The notes: generated by a model not told the origin, from the letters alone. DNA of 64,000 bases from Sialis fuliginosa (GCA_961205875.1 OY540815.1:19839638-19903637), one strand, 5' to 3'. Shown: positions 36,436 through 51,044, counted from the stretch's first letter. Made by a program: numbers and translations.

Positions 36436-37714
36436 GCTTTTAAAAAAGAAATAATAAAGGTGTCATAAATCTAAAAAAAATTTAATGTAGTGACGGAATG
36501 TTTTTTAAATGATTCTATGCATCGAAAGATTATATGTAAATTTCTTTTCATTATTAAGTTTTTATTTCATAGTTTAAAATTGTGACTAGGTACATATATA
36601 AACAAGTGCGACTCTTGAGGTCCACACAACCAATTTCCCAGCATGGTATGACTATCAATACTTCAATACTGATTATTATTATGTTTTTTTTCTCGCTATT
36701 ATAAAAAATATAAGATGGTATTTGATAAACACTCTATAAAAATATTTGTTATTTCAAATTATCGATTGGCACCAAAATAAATTAGATTGGATACATTTTT
36801 TTCAAGAAATTCTGAAATCTACTTGTTTGCAATCTTTTCGTTCAAACAAAAAAACGGCTAGACAGAATTTAATGTAATTTCTTTCAGATCATATTAACGC
36901 TTCGATTGGCATCCAAGCGAGATTTCGTGTAGGAAAAAATGACCACACAGACACACATACGACTTTTTGAAAGTAGTGTAAACATAAAATTATCTTGAAT
37001 TTTGTGATTTCATTACAATAACTTCCCTATGCTGGGAAGCTAACAATATTAGTGTCCTTAATTTTTACCTAGTTATATCAAGATGTATTATTTTGTGTAA
37101 ATTAATGTAGAAAATAATAGTAAACAATCTGAGTACCTTCATTTCAACAATCCTAGATATAGTTAATACATCCCATACTATTATAATATACTGTTAAATA
37201 CGACAATTAACCTTTAATATCATTGTGATAAAGTAGTACTTAAATTAACTATTTTCATAAAATGATCATCACATAATATATATGAGTCGTAAAACAAATA
37301 TTGAGAAACTCTGGTTTAATACGTCCCACACGAGACTTAACTAGCTCTTTCCCGGGTTATATATCTCTTCGTTCATTTCCCTTCTCACTCCATAATATAC
37401 CGCGAGCAACGATAGTGGTGTTTAACCAAGACAGTTCAATCCATAAAGAAATTCACAGAAGTAAACATCTAAGATACTCACATGTAATAATATGAAAACG
37501 AATCAATATTTAATACATTATTTTTACCTAAGTATATACCAAAAAAAAATTAAATTAAGATTTTGATGAATATTTATTATGACCTTCGTTATTTTCATGT
37601 ACAAAAATAAAAATGTGAAATTTTAGATATTTAACAAATAAGAATGAGAAAACTTGTTAAGCCGATAATTTTCGAATTCGAAATTTCGATATAAATATCT
37701 ATTTTGACCTTCTC

Positions 37715-37930
37715 TGAAACTATTCTATTTTCATCATGATGTCTGTGTGTTTATCTGTCGGTTTATAACTCAAAAGCGATACATCATATTTTTGAAAACG
37801 AAAGCGGATGTTTATTATTGCGAACTAGAAAAAAATGTTTTGAATAAAAGTTACACTAAGTATAGCATATAAGATAGTCTCGTGGCAGCTTCTTTTATAT
37901 TTAATCTATAAAATCATGAAATGTATATTA
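37715..37930. repeat. Dispersed repeat related to 4480-4820
   Basis: ATCATGATGTCTGTGTGTTT, TAACTCAAAAGCGATAC and a later GCATATAAGATAGTCTCGTG parallel the order at 4530-4915. Too diverged to set boundaries. Confidence 0.35.
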
Positions 37931-38120
37931 AGGAAGACGCAAGATAAGTGTGTGACTACATGTTCGATGCCAACTTTTATTATGCAGAAGAATATACCTA
38001 TATATACGTACATATATTCCTTTTACAAAGATTTCAAAGCGAATATTCAAAAGAACCATACAGAATATCGATTGATTTAGAAACGTACTAATAACACATA
38101 CTCACATAAATATTATTATA

Positions 38121-38695
38121 GGGTCATCTGGAGTAAAAGTGAAACAAAATTTCATGTTTTTCGACAGTTAACGAAACAAATTCATACTTTAATTTTTTCT
38201 ACTAGATGCGCTTATGAATAACCATTTTAAATACTTGGCAAATTAATTTTTAGGATATTATGATAATTAAATATAATAGGTATAAAAAATGTTAACTCTT
38301 TTGTGTGGCGTTTTGTAAACAGTTCTTGCGGTAAAAACGCCTCACCGAAGTGACAAAACGTTCTAACTAAATTAGTAATGTGAAAACAAAATTTGTTTAA
38401 TTACTTATTTTTCATAGCTTCTTTTTTATCAAGTTTCTAGATATTTTAGCCAATTTGGTATAAAATATAAAGTGTGTGACAAAAACGAATTTTAATGGTA
38501 TTCACCGCAATATGTTTAGAAGCTAGAAAACAATTTTTTTAAATGTATTTTAGTAATAAGCATAAGAAATACAGCCGTACTCCAATGTAACTACTTCTAA
38601 GCCACACGTGTCGCTTGCACAGATGTAGCTTTGTTTGTGTGTGTAAGAAACATGTGGGGCATTTTGTCAACTGGGGCATATTGTATATTTTACCC
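38121..38695. mobile_element. GGGT-ended, TA-flanked candidate element
   Basis: Starts GGGTCATCTGGAGTAAAAGT and, in reverse from the right, GGGTAAAATATACAATATGC then CCCAG. TA on both sides (38119-38120, 38696-38697). Only the first bases are strictly inverted, but the left end is related to the right end at 18606. The right part contains GGGGCA strings typical of pogo-like ends. 575 bases, no coding content seen. Confidence 0.5.
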
Positions 38696-41145
38696 TATTA
38701 AAATTGGCCGGGTTACAAAAAGTTAAAATAATCAGAATCAGTTAGTCGTCCATTCTGAAACCAAGACTGACTTCAATCATAAACTTAATTACGATTAAAC
38801 AGAAGGTTTACTGTATTTATTGTTTGCTTTTATTTAAAATGATAATAAAATACAATTATAAAAAAAAACATAATATGTTACTACTTCAGAATCTAGATAT
38901 AAAATAAATTATTCTTACATTCAAGTAAAATATACAGAAAAAAGAAATTATTAAAAATTAAATTTTGACATTGTACCTACATAATTTTTCATTTAGTTTC
39001 AGTATAATTTTTTTTATCAAAACACATATTTCATTTAAAAACTCTCTTATATATACTCACTCGTTAATGTTTCTGACGTAAAGTAAATGGAAATGCATAT
39101 TAAAAAACTATAGTATATATTATAAAATGAAACGGTTTTCTTTTCACTATAATTCTGAATTTCACAGAACATATTTTATCATTTAATTTGATTATGAAAA
39201 TATATCATAAATTCTTTGTTGTTTACAAAACTTCTACATGTTATGTTACATATATTTTTTCGAAATTAGTTAAATAAAGTAATTTAGCACATCTTTTTAT
39301 TTTAAAAAAGTACCCACGTTCGTATAAACCAGTGATTCTTAAACAGGGCACTAGATGGAAATATGCAAAATTTAATATAAATAAAAAGTCACACCAAAAT
39401 TTTAAGAACTCGTAGTAGGTATTAATTTTGTATTAATTAAACAACAATTTATGGCATTTTTAAATCTTATCGAACGAAAGTTCCGTTCATTTTTCCATTT
39501 AAATACGCATTCAAAATAGTGACACCATTGTTATTAGGCCTTAATCCGGTACTGTATGTAAAGTCCACTATAAGTCTCGAGGGTCCAAGTTTCACTCTAC
39601 TTGGAGCTTTTTAAATATCACCAAAGCTTATCGCAACACAACTCAAGTACTTGGGAACTTTTACATTTTGGTATTATTAGATACTGCAAGTTACAAGAAA
39701 ATGTTTTCTTTTGTTAGCAATGTTTTCACAACTTTGAGGTAAAATAATAAAGTAGCTGTATAATTATTAATGTTCGAGTATATATATACATAATTACAAC
39801 AAAGAAAAACATTTTCAAAATGTGCACATAGGTACCTTTAACCTTTCGTTTGTCGCAATCAATCTGATACGATATTTATTTGGACACCATTAATTACTTA
39901 ATTTTTTTTTTAACCTGGTTTTTAACTTATGTATCTATGGGATACATTACGACCAATTAAATGTGTCAAAAATACATTTTTCTAAAATGAATTTCTTCTT
40001 ATTCATTATTTTTATCACAAAAATAATTATTTAAAAAAATATTATAATTAACTGGGCAAGTAAGAAGAAAATCCGGAAGAGTGAGATCCAAAATTGTTCA
40101 CAGTTTTCTCTGTCATACAGATGTAATATACACGTACATATATGTAACTGGAGCGATAACTCTAATAGGCTAGCGCGTACTGACAAAGATAGATGATAAA
40201 GATAGATTCTGCATTACTCCTAGAATTCACTAACCTAACAATAAGCATGTTTCTGTTGTTTCCATGGTTACCACCTAATGTTTTTAATGTAGAGAGTTAT
40301 AATTTGTCAGTTTACACTGTGAGCCAATCAGAGCTAGTTAGACGAAGAGGTACAAACAGTTGGCGAATTTATTCTTTTACTTATTGTGTACGTTGTTTAA
40401 TTATAATTACATATTATGTTGATAGATTCTTCTATGTAACACATATTAAAATAAAAATGTCAACATAAAAATTAATGATTCTTAAAAAAATATTATACGT
40501 CAGGAAACATGCCTACGTCACTATAATAATTGAACATCATAAATAAAAAAATACATGTTTAATATCTAAAGTATAATATAAATAAAACTTTATACCACAG
40601 TAAAAAATACGCTTACACTAACTATTATGATGAGAGTAAAAAAAGTGTATGAAGGTAATAATTTGGACATTATCCTTTTACGGGCAAAAACCTTTTATAA
40701 AACGTTTTTATTAAATTTCTCATACAAGTTTTAGAAGTCAACATTCATGTTATATTTCCTTTTTCTATTAGGGTGTGGTCTCCCTCTATTTCAACGTCTT
40801 TTGTAAATAATGTGACTGCTTCAGTTGAAAACTTATCTTTAGTAGTGTATATGTTCGAAAAGATCGATTTGAAAAATGATGTTAAATGGCTTTTTATTCT
40901 GGCAGATATCATGAAGACATATAGGCATATACTCTTTGTAAATATGAAATACAATAGAAATTTTATGGTATTTTCTTTATCTAAAATATTTTAAAGTATG
41001 AATACTGGCTGTGGTTTTAAACATATATTTTATCTACTATTCTATTTTCTTTTAATAAATATGTATTGATCATTATTGATCGTTTAAATAAAATACTTAC
41101 ATTTCTATTGAAAATATAAATTACAATACAAGATCAGAATCACTT
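38696..41145. other. Non-coding, nothing firm
   Basis: Includes CAGTGATTCTTAAACAGGGC at 39332, a possible hAT end without partner, and an unrecognised 91-codon frame (40193-40468). No support for a gene. Confidence 0.45.
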
Positions 41146-41176
41146 CTGAAGAAGACTCCGATATGAGAGTCGAAAC
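41146..41176 (+). ncRNA. Hammerhead-like core motif D
   Basis: CTGAAGA, A, hairpin with perfect GACTC/GAGTC-type stem (GACTCCGATATGAGAGTC), then GAAACGTC. Position 7 of CUGANGA is variable in the known ribozyme. GUC follows GAAAC directly, leaving no loop for stem III. Confidence 0.4.
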
Positions 41177-41879
41177 GTCAAGTTTAAAAATACGACAACG
41201 TGGACAACAGCCCGAAAAGTTAGCTACTACCTAACTTTTAATTCTAATTCACTCAATTAAATGTTGTATCTTAATGATCTTGGAATATACTGTACCTACA
41301 ACGAATTTTTGGTGTTATTGAACCGAATTAGTCCGTTATATTGAGGTTCTGAGCTTTCTTATTTAAATTGTTAAAAACAAATATCAATCAAAGAAATGTC
41401 TATTGATTTTTTGATTGTTCAAATAACAAATATTACAAAAAAAGTTTCTTTGTACAATAATAATATCTAAGTATATCGTGACTTGGTCGAATTCAATTTT
41501 AAAATATTTCTTGTTATATTCATATAAAAAAAATCAATAATCAACCAAGAAAAATTACAGATGTTTATTTAATATCCTATTTACATGATATCTGTATTTT
41601 GTTTTTTTTTTTTTAATAAAAATAGGCACATGTGTCACTAGTCACTACTAATGTATAAGATCGTTTTTATGATTTAAAACGAATGAAAAATATTTAACTA
41701 ATTTAATTTTTACGCCATATCTGAAGATCCAAATTCAATTTCGATTTATGAATTTTTCTTGTTGATTATATTAAATTTTACATAAATGTCATATACCTAT
41801 CAAATTTTACTTTGCTTTTAATAAAAATGAATTTTTCTTTTTTGCAAAAGCACCGTTGAATAAATATTTATAAAATAAT

Positions 41880-41991
41880 CCCCCTCCCCCCTCCGAAGAA
41901 AAATGTCTGAATTCAAAACTATATACGGGGCTCCCAAAGTAAAATTTGCCTGGGACCCCATAAAGCTATAACACGCCACTGCCCAGAAAAT
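41880..41991 (-). repeat. hAT-like right end relic
   Basis: Read in reverse from 41991: CAGTGGCGTGTTATAGCTTT then ATGGGGTCCC, and a GGGAGCCCC-type block. C-rich 41880-41892. The matching left end was not found in the window. Confidence 0.35.
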
Positions 41992-43904
41992 ATTTATATA
42001 TATAATAATTATTAGTATAAAATCTACAAAGATGCATTAATTTTCAAGTGGAGTCAAATGCCTCAAGTTGCCTCACTTCTTGTTTATGCCTGGACTTATA
42101 TCATTTGTGTATTTTTTGCTTCAAAAACTGGATAATAAAGTTTGTGTAATCCTTGGTGTTTACACAAAAGTTTGTTTTTAATCTTCTGTTTTTGTAGTAT
42201 TTCATATTGACCTCGCTAGTACAGGATGTAGGTTTTTGTTGGAATATTGTTCCGTCGAGCATTTAGCTTTTACTGTTGTCCGTCCGTCGTTTTTTTATTG
42301 CATTACCGAAAAAATAAAAAAAATAAAGTACAATAAAAATGGTCCAATGTTATTTCTCTGAATTATTATTTTTTAGATCTACTTTATTATTTAATTTTAT
42401 TTACGTTAAGTAGTTTATATATGTATACATATATGTAAAAAAAGTACAGGGTATTGCTGTAGGTTATACTAAAATAATCTGTATATATTTATTATATTTA
42501 GATTTAACTTGAATAATGACTACTTTTTTGCTAATTTAACCCTGAAGAAATAATGATGTTATAACTCAGTAATAGGGAAAGATATTTGAATGCGCAATAA
42601 TTTAAATTAAAGAGCATTCCAGTGTCTTTAAAACGATATGTAACTGTCATTTTTTTTTGTATGATGTTTATTTTTTTGTTAAATAAAAATAATCTTATTT
42701 TGAAGGCATTTTTAAAACAATATGTTTATGTTTTAAAACAATAAAAATAAATATAAAAATTGGATCAAAATCGGTTGATGCATTAGAAAGATACATTCAT
42801 ACGTACATACAAACAAACACACATACAAAATACATAATCCCTTTTTTGCCCGTAATTAAAAATTAATTATATTATAAAATATTTTCATACAACCTAAAAA
42901 ATGAGATCAAAAGTAAAAATTATGGTTAACGGTAATGGTAATTAAAGAAATGATAGAAATTGACAAGTTCTTAGAGTAGCCAACCGCGCGAACATTCATT
43001 AATTTGGAATATACGCGGGCAAAACCGAGGGTATATTATAAAAAAAAATTTCCGAACGATTACATAAATAAATCCACGATTGTCTTTTCCAATAATGATA
43101 ACTTCAAATTTGATGCGTCATCAACTCTTTGAATATGAAAATTCTTTTAAAAACTTTTCATAGAAAGCTGATCTTTTAAACTGAAAAGAAAAACTTTCAA
43201 GCCTTCTTTATTTGAAGTCGTAAAACGCAATGTCAAAAATTAACTGTCATCGCGTGAAAATTGCGGTTCTTATTTAGTAAGTTAGGTTAACAGCTTTGTA
43301 CATACAGAATGATTTTTAAATTAAATAGTTTTAATTTGAAATTGTTCACAGGCATAGGAAAAATTAATAAATGCATTAAAATATCTGCATTTTTTTAAAT
43401 TTCGTGTTGGCTTTATTTATATCAAATACAGCCAATTAAATTTACAGGAGACCTCCAACAGACATTGTGTTGTGCCCCGATGTGAACAATGTTTAGAGAA
43501 AATGATTGATTAAACTATAGTAAAATTTTAACAAATTAACATTTTCAATACCAAATAGTTAATACTGATTATATTATATAGATCTAAAAATAAATTATTC
43601 AAAAAAAGCTAAAAAAATATCTATTTCGTCGTGGTAAATTCATCAAAGAGAGTTAATTATCACGCAATTTTAATATTTGACAATTTATTACGCAAACATC
43701 AAAATTACATTTAAACGTCAAAATGACATTTAATATGTCAAAGTAAATAGCGGTTGTAAAAAACAAATGACAATATTTTAAAGCAAATTGAGATAAATAT
43801 TCGTAAAGGAATATTTTATAACAAATTGATCTATATTATAGAAAATTGAATTTCCTACAAAACATAACATGTGTCTTTATTGAGATAATATCTTCAAAAA
43901 ATAA
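41992..43904. other. Non-coding, nothing recognised
   Basis: AT-rich. An ACATACAAACAAACACACAT-type stretch at about 42805 resembles retroelement tails but is too short to classify. Confidence 0.5.
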
Positions 43905-44140
43905 ATACTTTGGGGTGTCAACACACACACGATTTTGATAATTTTGAAATTTCAAAAATATCGAAATATCGGTTCAGCCAAAGATTCAGGAGATAAACAG
44001 ACAGACAGACATGGAGCGAAAAGTGTTTATCTTGGCCTGAAACGGAAAGATCAAGTTAAAATTTTGAAATCGGAGAATAATTATTTTTTCTCATTTTAGA
44101 ACAATCACAAAGCTTCTCATATCTTCGATATATCGAGGAA
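43905..44140. repeat. Dispersed repeat (copy 2)
   Basis: ACACACGATTTTGATAATTT, AAAGATTCAGGAGATAAACA, GACAGACAGACATGG, GGAAAGATCAAGTTAAAATT and AAAGCTTCTCATATCTTCGA are collinear with 16540-16805. Confidence 0.55.
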
Positions 44141-47100
44141 GTAAAATAATTATAAAACTCACTGAAATATTGAAAACATTTATGTTTCAACATCAATCAT
44201 GTCGAAACCGATATTTATTTTATATCCTAAATTAATCTCAAAGCACATGATTAACAATGCTCTAATTAAACATAAATGTAATGATTAATAACAGATTATC
44301 TTATAATAACGAATGATATATCTAATTATTAAAGAACAGCCTGTATACATGTATATTAAATAATCAAATTAAATAGTGACAACTTTTCCATTAAATTAAT
44401 TAAACTTTTGTACGACAAAATTGAGATTTCCTGACAACATTAGAGGGTAGTATCTAATGTCTTTTATAAAATCAAATGTTCCTACACAGGTTTTAAAGGC
44501 CAGGTCTTTTAAAATTGCCATTCTTTTTAATTAAAAATGTTTCTTTGTTGTTTGAGTACATTAATAATATAAGTATCTTAATTAATTGTCTTCTATTTTT
44601 TTCAAATATTTGAGTAAAAGAATTTTTGAAACGTAACTAATTTTTTAAAACATAAAATATATATTTTACCACATATAAATGTAAATAGAGATTCTATTTT
44701 TTTAATCGTTCCTGAATAATATTATTTTGTTTTTATTATTCACAATTAAATATTTTCGCCCATTTATTCAATGACTTTTTTTGCACCTCCAACGTGGAAA
44801 ATTTTATTTAAAAAATAGATAATTTGATATTTTATTCTATAAATTCATAATATGTTTAAATATGATAGCATTACATAGTATATGAAACGATACTTCTTTC
44901 AACAAATCTATATTCCCTATGAATGAACATGTATTTAAAAAATGAAAGAATCCAAGCATTTTTAAGTCCTTGAATCTATTAATATAAACGAAAGAAAGTC
45001 ATTAACTGAAATTGAATCTATAAACTTAGACGACATGCAATCACAGTGTCCAAAACTTCGTTAGTGAAAAACCAATAAAGAAAATCCATACAAGGAAATG
45101 CAATTTTCTCATGTAAGAATGTTTTAACCCAATATAAAAGGTTTGCGGTTTTACGTATAATATAATCGACTTCAAATATTTACACTTGTGATTGTTATAT
45201 TAGGAAAGTTTATGAATACATAACAATATGTTAAACTTAAAATCATCAAAGATATGTTTATTTTTAAAACGATCTTGCAAATGGAAATGGATGCTTACTC
45301 TTATCAATTTTGGAATTTTTCAAATTCATCTTGAAACGGTGTGTATTAGAAAAATGTTTAAGGGGTTACACCACCATGAGATTTAAAAAAATCGATTTCT
45401 TTGGTTTAGATTTATTAATCATACTTTTAAAAATACATATTTTAAGAGTTTAACTTTGTCAATATTCCAAATATTACTTGATTGATATCAATTTGAAGTG
45501 ACCCGATAGTACAATATACATATACCTAATATAAGAGCACAAGAACGAACAAAACAAACAAGAAAACTCAAAATAGCATCTTAAAAAAAGTCGAAGGACA
45601 TCACTGCATCTGTGTATGGACCAGGAATCGCAGATTAAACGTAATATACAAACATTTTTTGATTATAAGACGCTGATGTGGTACTTTTTTTTGTGTTTTT
45701 CTCGAAACTACTATTTTCAAACTGGTAGATACTATATCATGAGAACTGACTAACCGATTTTAATAAAATTTATACCATATCTTCTTTATAAGATTATCTA
45801 CTAAGTATTTGATAGAATTCATTTTTTATTAATTTTTTTAACTTAAAATTTTAACATAAATCGACTTTTTTCAAATAACTGCCATTCCACAAATTTTATT
45901 TAATTTTTTTTCCCTATGCTACTCGATAGTACCTACATATATACATTTGTTTATAAGAAAATATTTATTTTTATTTCAGACGATTCCTGACGATGCTGGA
46001 AAAGGTATTCCACAGAACAGCTTGTATTTTTGCCAGTTTTTAATATTTTTCAAATATTTTTTTATGTGAGTATACCTAAATGTATACTCTATTTGGTGAT
46101 AATAAAAAAAATGTTATTTTTATATATACTACTTTTTCCGACCACCAAGCCCTAAAGAGAAAAGCCTTTTCCCTTAAGAGGTTACCATTTCCGAAAAGGT
46201 ATAAATAGTATTACTATCTATAATTTATGTTTTAATAATTTTTGTATAACTTTTATCAGAAATATTTCTTTTATATAAGTACACTAATAATTTTCAGTAA
46301 TACATATAAGAAAGTCCCGTTTTTTTTAAAATAATATTGTAAAAATAAGGAACGAAAATTAAAATAATTCATGCTTAAACACCTAGTAATAATGAAAATG
46401 TAATAAATCTGAAGAAAAGGAGATAATAATAATGTGGGTATAATAAAACTGTATAATGAATTATAAAAGGTATGATACGGACTGACGTCTGTCCGCAGTG
46501 AAACAAATGGAAACCAGTGAAGTGTACAAGAGGAGTTAAAGAGGGTCATACTCCGTGGAGGCACGTCAAGAGTAATTAAATTTGCACATGTAATCTTTTC
46601 TTTTATAACATATAACTTCTTATTGAAAAATTATTGATTTTTTTTAATCACAATTATAATATTTATTTATTTATTAAATAGTAGGTGCATATATTTTATG
46701 TATATATTTTAATGGTGAATTCAAGGGGAAGGAGATTATTACCCCTAAAAACCCCTCATGGGTGCGCCGCTGGCTGAAAATAATATAATCAAGTATGTAT
46801 GTATATCAAATCAATAAGGTCAATAAACCAACTAATCCAGAAATATGAGCGATTCCCAACTTTATCAAGTTAAATATCGTTACTCTGTATTTATTTATTA
46901 CCGCTTTATCAAGTTCTATGTGAAATGTATTAACTTATTTAACTCATGAAAACTTGGAACCGTTCACATCACAAGGAGGATTTGTTTAATATTGATTAAA
47001 TTTTATACACCCTTAAAGCATTTTTTCAATATTAAATTTCTCTACAGAATAGGTATGATGCCAGTAACAAAATATCACTGAAATTAAATTAATTATATAT

Positions 47101-47879
47101 TATAGTAATATATATTAAAAGCAAGATTAATATAACTTTTGTTAAAATAAAAATACAAATTACAGCAATCCGTCATATTTGATGAAATGCCAATCAGAGT
47201 GAATGACGTTACGCCTTAGTAAACATCATTTTTGTTTAATTAATATCTGCACTGTTTATAAATTATGTTGTGATTTGCTCAGTTTTGTCTTACCAAAACT
47301 AAAACCGAGAAACGTTAGTGATGGAACATGTATTTATTATTGTTGACAAGGAGAGTTTACAAAGGCGTGACACCTGCGAGCGTTTCGGCATCAAATTCCA
47401 AATTAGTTTTAAAAGGGTCAATTTTTGTGATTAAACCTTTATTTTCTACAGAAATAAGTATTTTTTTGGACATAAGATCATCACAGTTTTAAAAATTAAG
47501 TATCATGCCTATTTATGTGTTTGTTTGTAATAATAGTTGGATATCTTCAAAGACTGGCTTTGATGAAAGCTAACGAAATGAACATTACGGCGAAGATTTC
47601 AGAACATATAATATATTTAGAGAGTCGTAAATAATCATAAGGGTTTAATTTATACGGCAAGAACACTTACATCATTAAACCTTATGTGTAAACCCCATTT
47701 ATCAACGAGAGAAAACTTAACAAAACAAAAGGTTTTGTATAAAGTCTAATGAAATGAATATACTAGCTATTCATTAGTCGTTTATTTACGCTTATTACAT
47801 GTTAAACGTCAATAGAAAATTTTGCTTGTTAGTCAGTAATTATAATGTGCGTTCATTTATATTAATCAATATGAAAAAT
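44141..47879. other. Non-coding with scattered relics
   Basis: GGGGTTACACCACCATGAG after TTAA (45358) and CCC before TTAA (46174) hint at a TTAA-targeting element, but the ends do not match. GTGTCACGCC-related sequence at 47365-47400 (minus: TTTGATGCCGAAACGCTCGC) may be a ninth, truncated member of the GAAAC motif family. No genes. Confidence 0.4.
46735..46776 (-). repeat. hAT-like end relic
   Basis: Read in reverse: CAGCGGCGCACCCATGAGGG then GTTTTTAGGGGTAATAATC. A typical hAT-type opening with no partner found. Confidence 0.3.
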
Positions 47880-48302
47880 GGGTGTGTCAAAAAAAATCGA
47901 TATTTTTTTCCTCGCTCTCGAAATAAGGTAGTATATGACTTAAAATAAATCCCCCACAAGGATTACCCTGTAGTTCATTTAAAAAGGGTCACAATGGGAG
48001 TCTTGTTTTCCATTTAAATTTCATGAAAAAATTATTCTTCAGTACTAAAGTTGGTATTACTGAATTATGATAATTGGTAAAAAAAATCACTTTGAATGCC
48101 TGTAACTTTTGATACGTTGAATTGAGAGACATGACTTTGTAGACACTTTTGTAGAGAATTTTATTTTAATTTTTTTTATTAGTTATAATGAATTAGTAAT
48201 ACCAACTTTAGTACTAAAGAATCATTTTCCCTTCAGCGAGGATTTATTTTAAGTCAAAAACTTACGTATTTCGTACCGAAAACATTTTTTTAAGACACCT
48301 CA
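47880..48302. mobile_element. Fold-back MITE
   Basis: Left end GGGTGTGTCAAAAAAAATCG, right end in reverse GAGGTGTCTTAAAAAAATG. Inner matches include GACTTAAAATAAATCC and AGTACTAAAGTTGGTATTAC with their complements. About 420 bases with no coding content. Confidence 0.75.
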
Positions 48303-50942
48303 ACAAATATGTTTTGGGCAAAGGTGAAGTGCGGTCACTCTTGCATGGAAATAACTAGATAATCCGCGAACTGATCAGTCGCTTTGGTTTGTTTTTAGTC
48401 AAACCTAGGACAGTCTAAGCTTCCCAGTCAAAGATAAAAATTAAAATAATCCACGTTAAATTTTTGGTAACCCATTTTCGCACCTCAAAATAAATAACAA
48501 AATTTTATTTATAACTCAGATCTACTATTGGTCCAACTCATTTGGTTTAGCAGTTAGAAGTCTGTAACATTATTGCCAATTACAATATTAAAGACAGTCA
48601 TGAACTAGTGTTTATTTCACATATCATTTTATTATTGTACCTAACGTTGTAAAATAATAGATGGGACCTTAAATTATCTTACTATTCCAGAAAAATTCGA
48701 AATAAAATACTTTATGTTAAATCAATACATTACCATTACATTTTTACGACTATGAAATGCACGTTGTAACTCTGATATTGCATATTTCCAGTCACATCAC
48801 AAAATATAATATAATAACATTGTACATGAAAAATTATATAGATGTGCATAAAAATAAGGAACATTAATTATGAAAAAAGTTGTGACGTCATTGTATGTTT
48901 TTTGTCCTAAGATATCATACTTTTAGATATGTATGTCCAATACATCCGTAAGAAATGAATTAATTAGAAGAGGAAGCCGGTTCGATATAATTTAAAAAAA
49001 TTTATTTTAAATTGAAAAATCTGTTCAGATTTATCCAAAAATATACCTACAAGATAGGTAAATCAAATGCTAATGGCTACTATAATATACAATAAATTTT
49101 AAAATGGATATACGTCGACCGACCACTCTAAAATATACTCGACTCTATATTCTAGACATATGAGTTTCTCTAAAAGAGCTTTACCCTTTTTAGTCCTTCA
49201 AAAACCATTCTGTTTTATTAGCACTTCATAAAGCGGATTGCTATTCACATCAATTTATTTAATGCGTATTGTTATTTCCTTATATTATATTATGTATAAG
49301 TGTCAAATTATGTACATGGTAGATAATAAAACAAAAATATAAAATATATTGTTGAATTCATAGCATCGATTTATAATATATGTAAATATGCTATAATTCA
49401 TATTTTTAAATTTTAAACGTGATTTGAATTTTAATGTTCTTTAAATTTAACATAACTAAAAGTAAATGTAGGTTTTTTAGTTTAATACCAATTATTTTCA
49501 ATTTTCTACTACTAAAATGTTTTCTTAAACTCTGATACCTCCGATCACCGTTGATCATAGTTTCAATTCAATTCTGATACTCTTTCGACTCGAAAAAAAA
49601 TCGTGAAAATAAAATATCTTTATTTTTTAATACTTTTCGACTTAAAATCCGCCATATTTTTTTTCAGAGCCATAAAAATGCAATTTTGACCCCGGAAATC
49701 GAAAGAACACACTCGAAAATAGTCAAATACATTACTTTTATTTATATTACTTCCGTTATTCTTAATGAGTTTGGAGCTCAAAGATTGACAAAAAAAAATG
49801 TTCTTTTGGTCCTTAATAGGTTAAATATGATGATTTTTTTATCATTATTAAATATCAGGATTTTGAAAATGATCTCACATCATTTACTTTAATTTATTTA
49901 CAGTATATTCTTTTTATTAATGGTCTAGTTAAGTTGTAACTTAGAAGTTAAGTAGTTTACTATAGTAAAAAGTAAAACAATTCATATGAATAAGACCGCA
50001 CAAGACTTTTTTTTACCCACCCGATATATCGACACTATATACTACAATGTTATAGGTTGTAAAGATAAAGTTCACATCTTTATTTCTGTAGATACTATTG
50101 TTTCAGCATCGTCATAAAATCTAAGAGGACAAGTATACATTTTGCAACAGATTCTGTTTAGTAAAAGTGAAATAAAATACATATTTATACGGTTTTAATT
50201 ACTTACATTTAAGTAAGTATATGATATTCACGAATATAAAATTATGTTCTCATTTGGAAAAAGGTAGAAAATTGTTTGGCAAAAACAAGAACATAAATAT
50301 ACAAAAACTAAGAGGGTAGAGAATTATGTGAAAATTTTAGGGATGTTTTTTTAGTACTCTTGTTTTAACAATTAAAATGGTTATGAATATTGACTTTTAC
50401 AATCAAAAATGAATACTGACAAATTCTTATACTCGTTTCATTTACAAATTAAAGTTTTATTATAAGATTAAATTTAGTATGTATTAAATAGAAACAAAGG
50501 TCAGAGAACCCTTCTAGGCGTAGAAACTTTACATTAATACCTTTAATGTCCTTTGAAGTAGAATCATAATCGGCACACACACACGCACACACAAATGTTC
50601 TTATATGGAACGTAACTAAATTCTCTAATCCTGTAAAAGGTACGTGACAGAAATAGTTTAGGTACATAATTCTGTCGTTATAAATGCCCAGTTTAATTTG
50701 AACTATTTAACCATTGGTGTAGAAATGATAAAAGTATTTATACTCAAACAAAATGTAGTTTTTTAAATCATTTATCAATTCCATACTGTGTAAGACTGCA
50801 AAAGACGTTGTGTAACCAATATTTCCAAATCAATACTATAATACAACACCGTTAAAAATAACAACATCTTTTATAAAGAATATAATTTGTTACTAGAAAA
50901 CAAAAAAACTGTGGTTTCTAAGTCACTTAAACTAAATATACA
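48303..50942. other. Non-coding, nothing recognised
   Basis: AT-rich; a (CA)n stretch at about 50575-50595. No elements with clear ends. Confidence 0.5.
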
Positions 50943-50979
50943 CACCTTAACCACAAGAAAACAATGACACTCGACACGT

Positions 50980-51006
50980 ATTTCAACTTCACAAGGTCCT
51001 CATCAG
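50980..51006 (-). ncRNA. Hammerhead-like core motif B
   Basis: The minus strand reads CTGATGA, G, GACCTTGTGAAGTT (degenerate hairpin), GAAAT, ACGT, GTC. It faces motif A within the inverted repeat 50943-51066. Confidence 0.35.
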
Positions 51007-51015
51007 GATCCTAGT

Positions 51016-51044
51016 CTGATGAGAAGTTCTTGTCAAGTCGAAAC
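51016..51044 (+). ncRNA. Hammerhead-like core motif A
   Basis: CTGATGA, G, AAGTTCTTGTCAAGTC (degenerate hairpin), GAAAC, followed by ATTGTT. Head-to-head partner of motif B. Confidence 0.35.

Noticed and set aside
39332..39420. hAT element starting CAGTGATTCTTAAACAGGG
   Set aside because: No right end and no duplicated flank within several kilobases.
40193..40468. 91-codon plus-strand frame
   Set aside because: No recognisable domain, no ATG-context or splice support, and hydrophobic AT-driven wording towards the end.
45362..46173. Possible piggyBac-like element between two TTAA sites
   Set aside because: Only GGG is shared by the two ends; TTAA is very frequent in AT-rich DNA.
47365..47400. 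Ninth hammerhead-like motif (minus strand)
   Set aside because: Has TTTGATG and CGAAACG but the stem II segment is missing and the core is incomplete.
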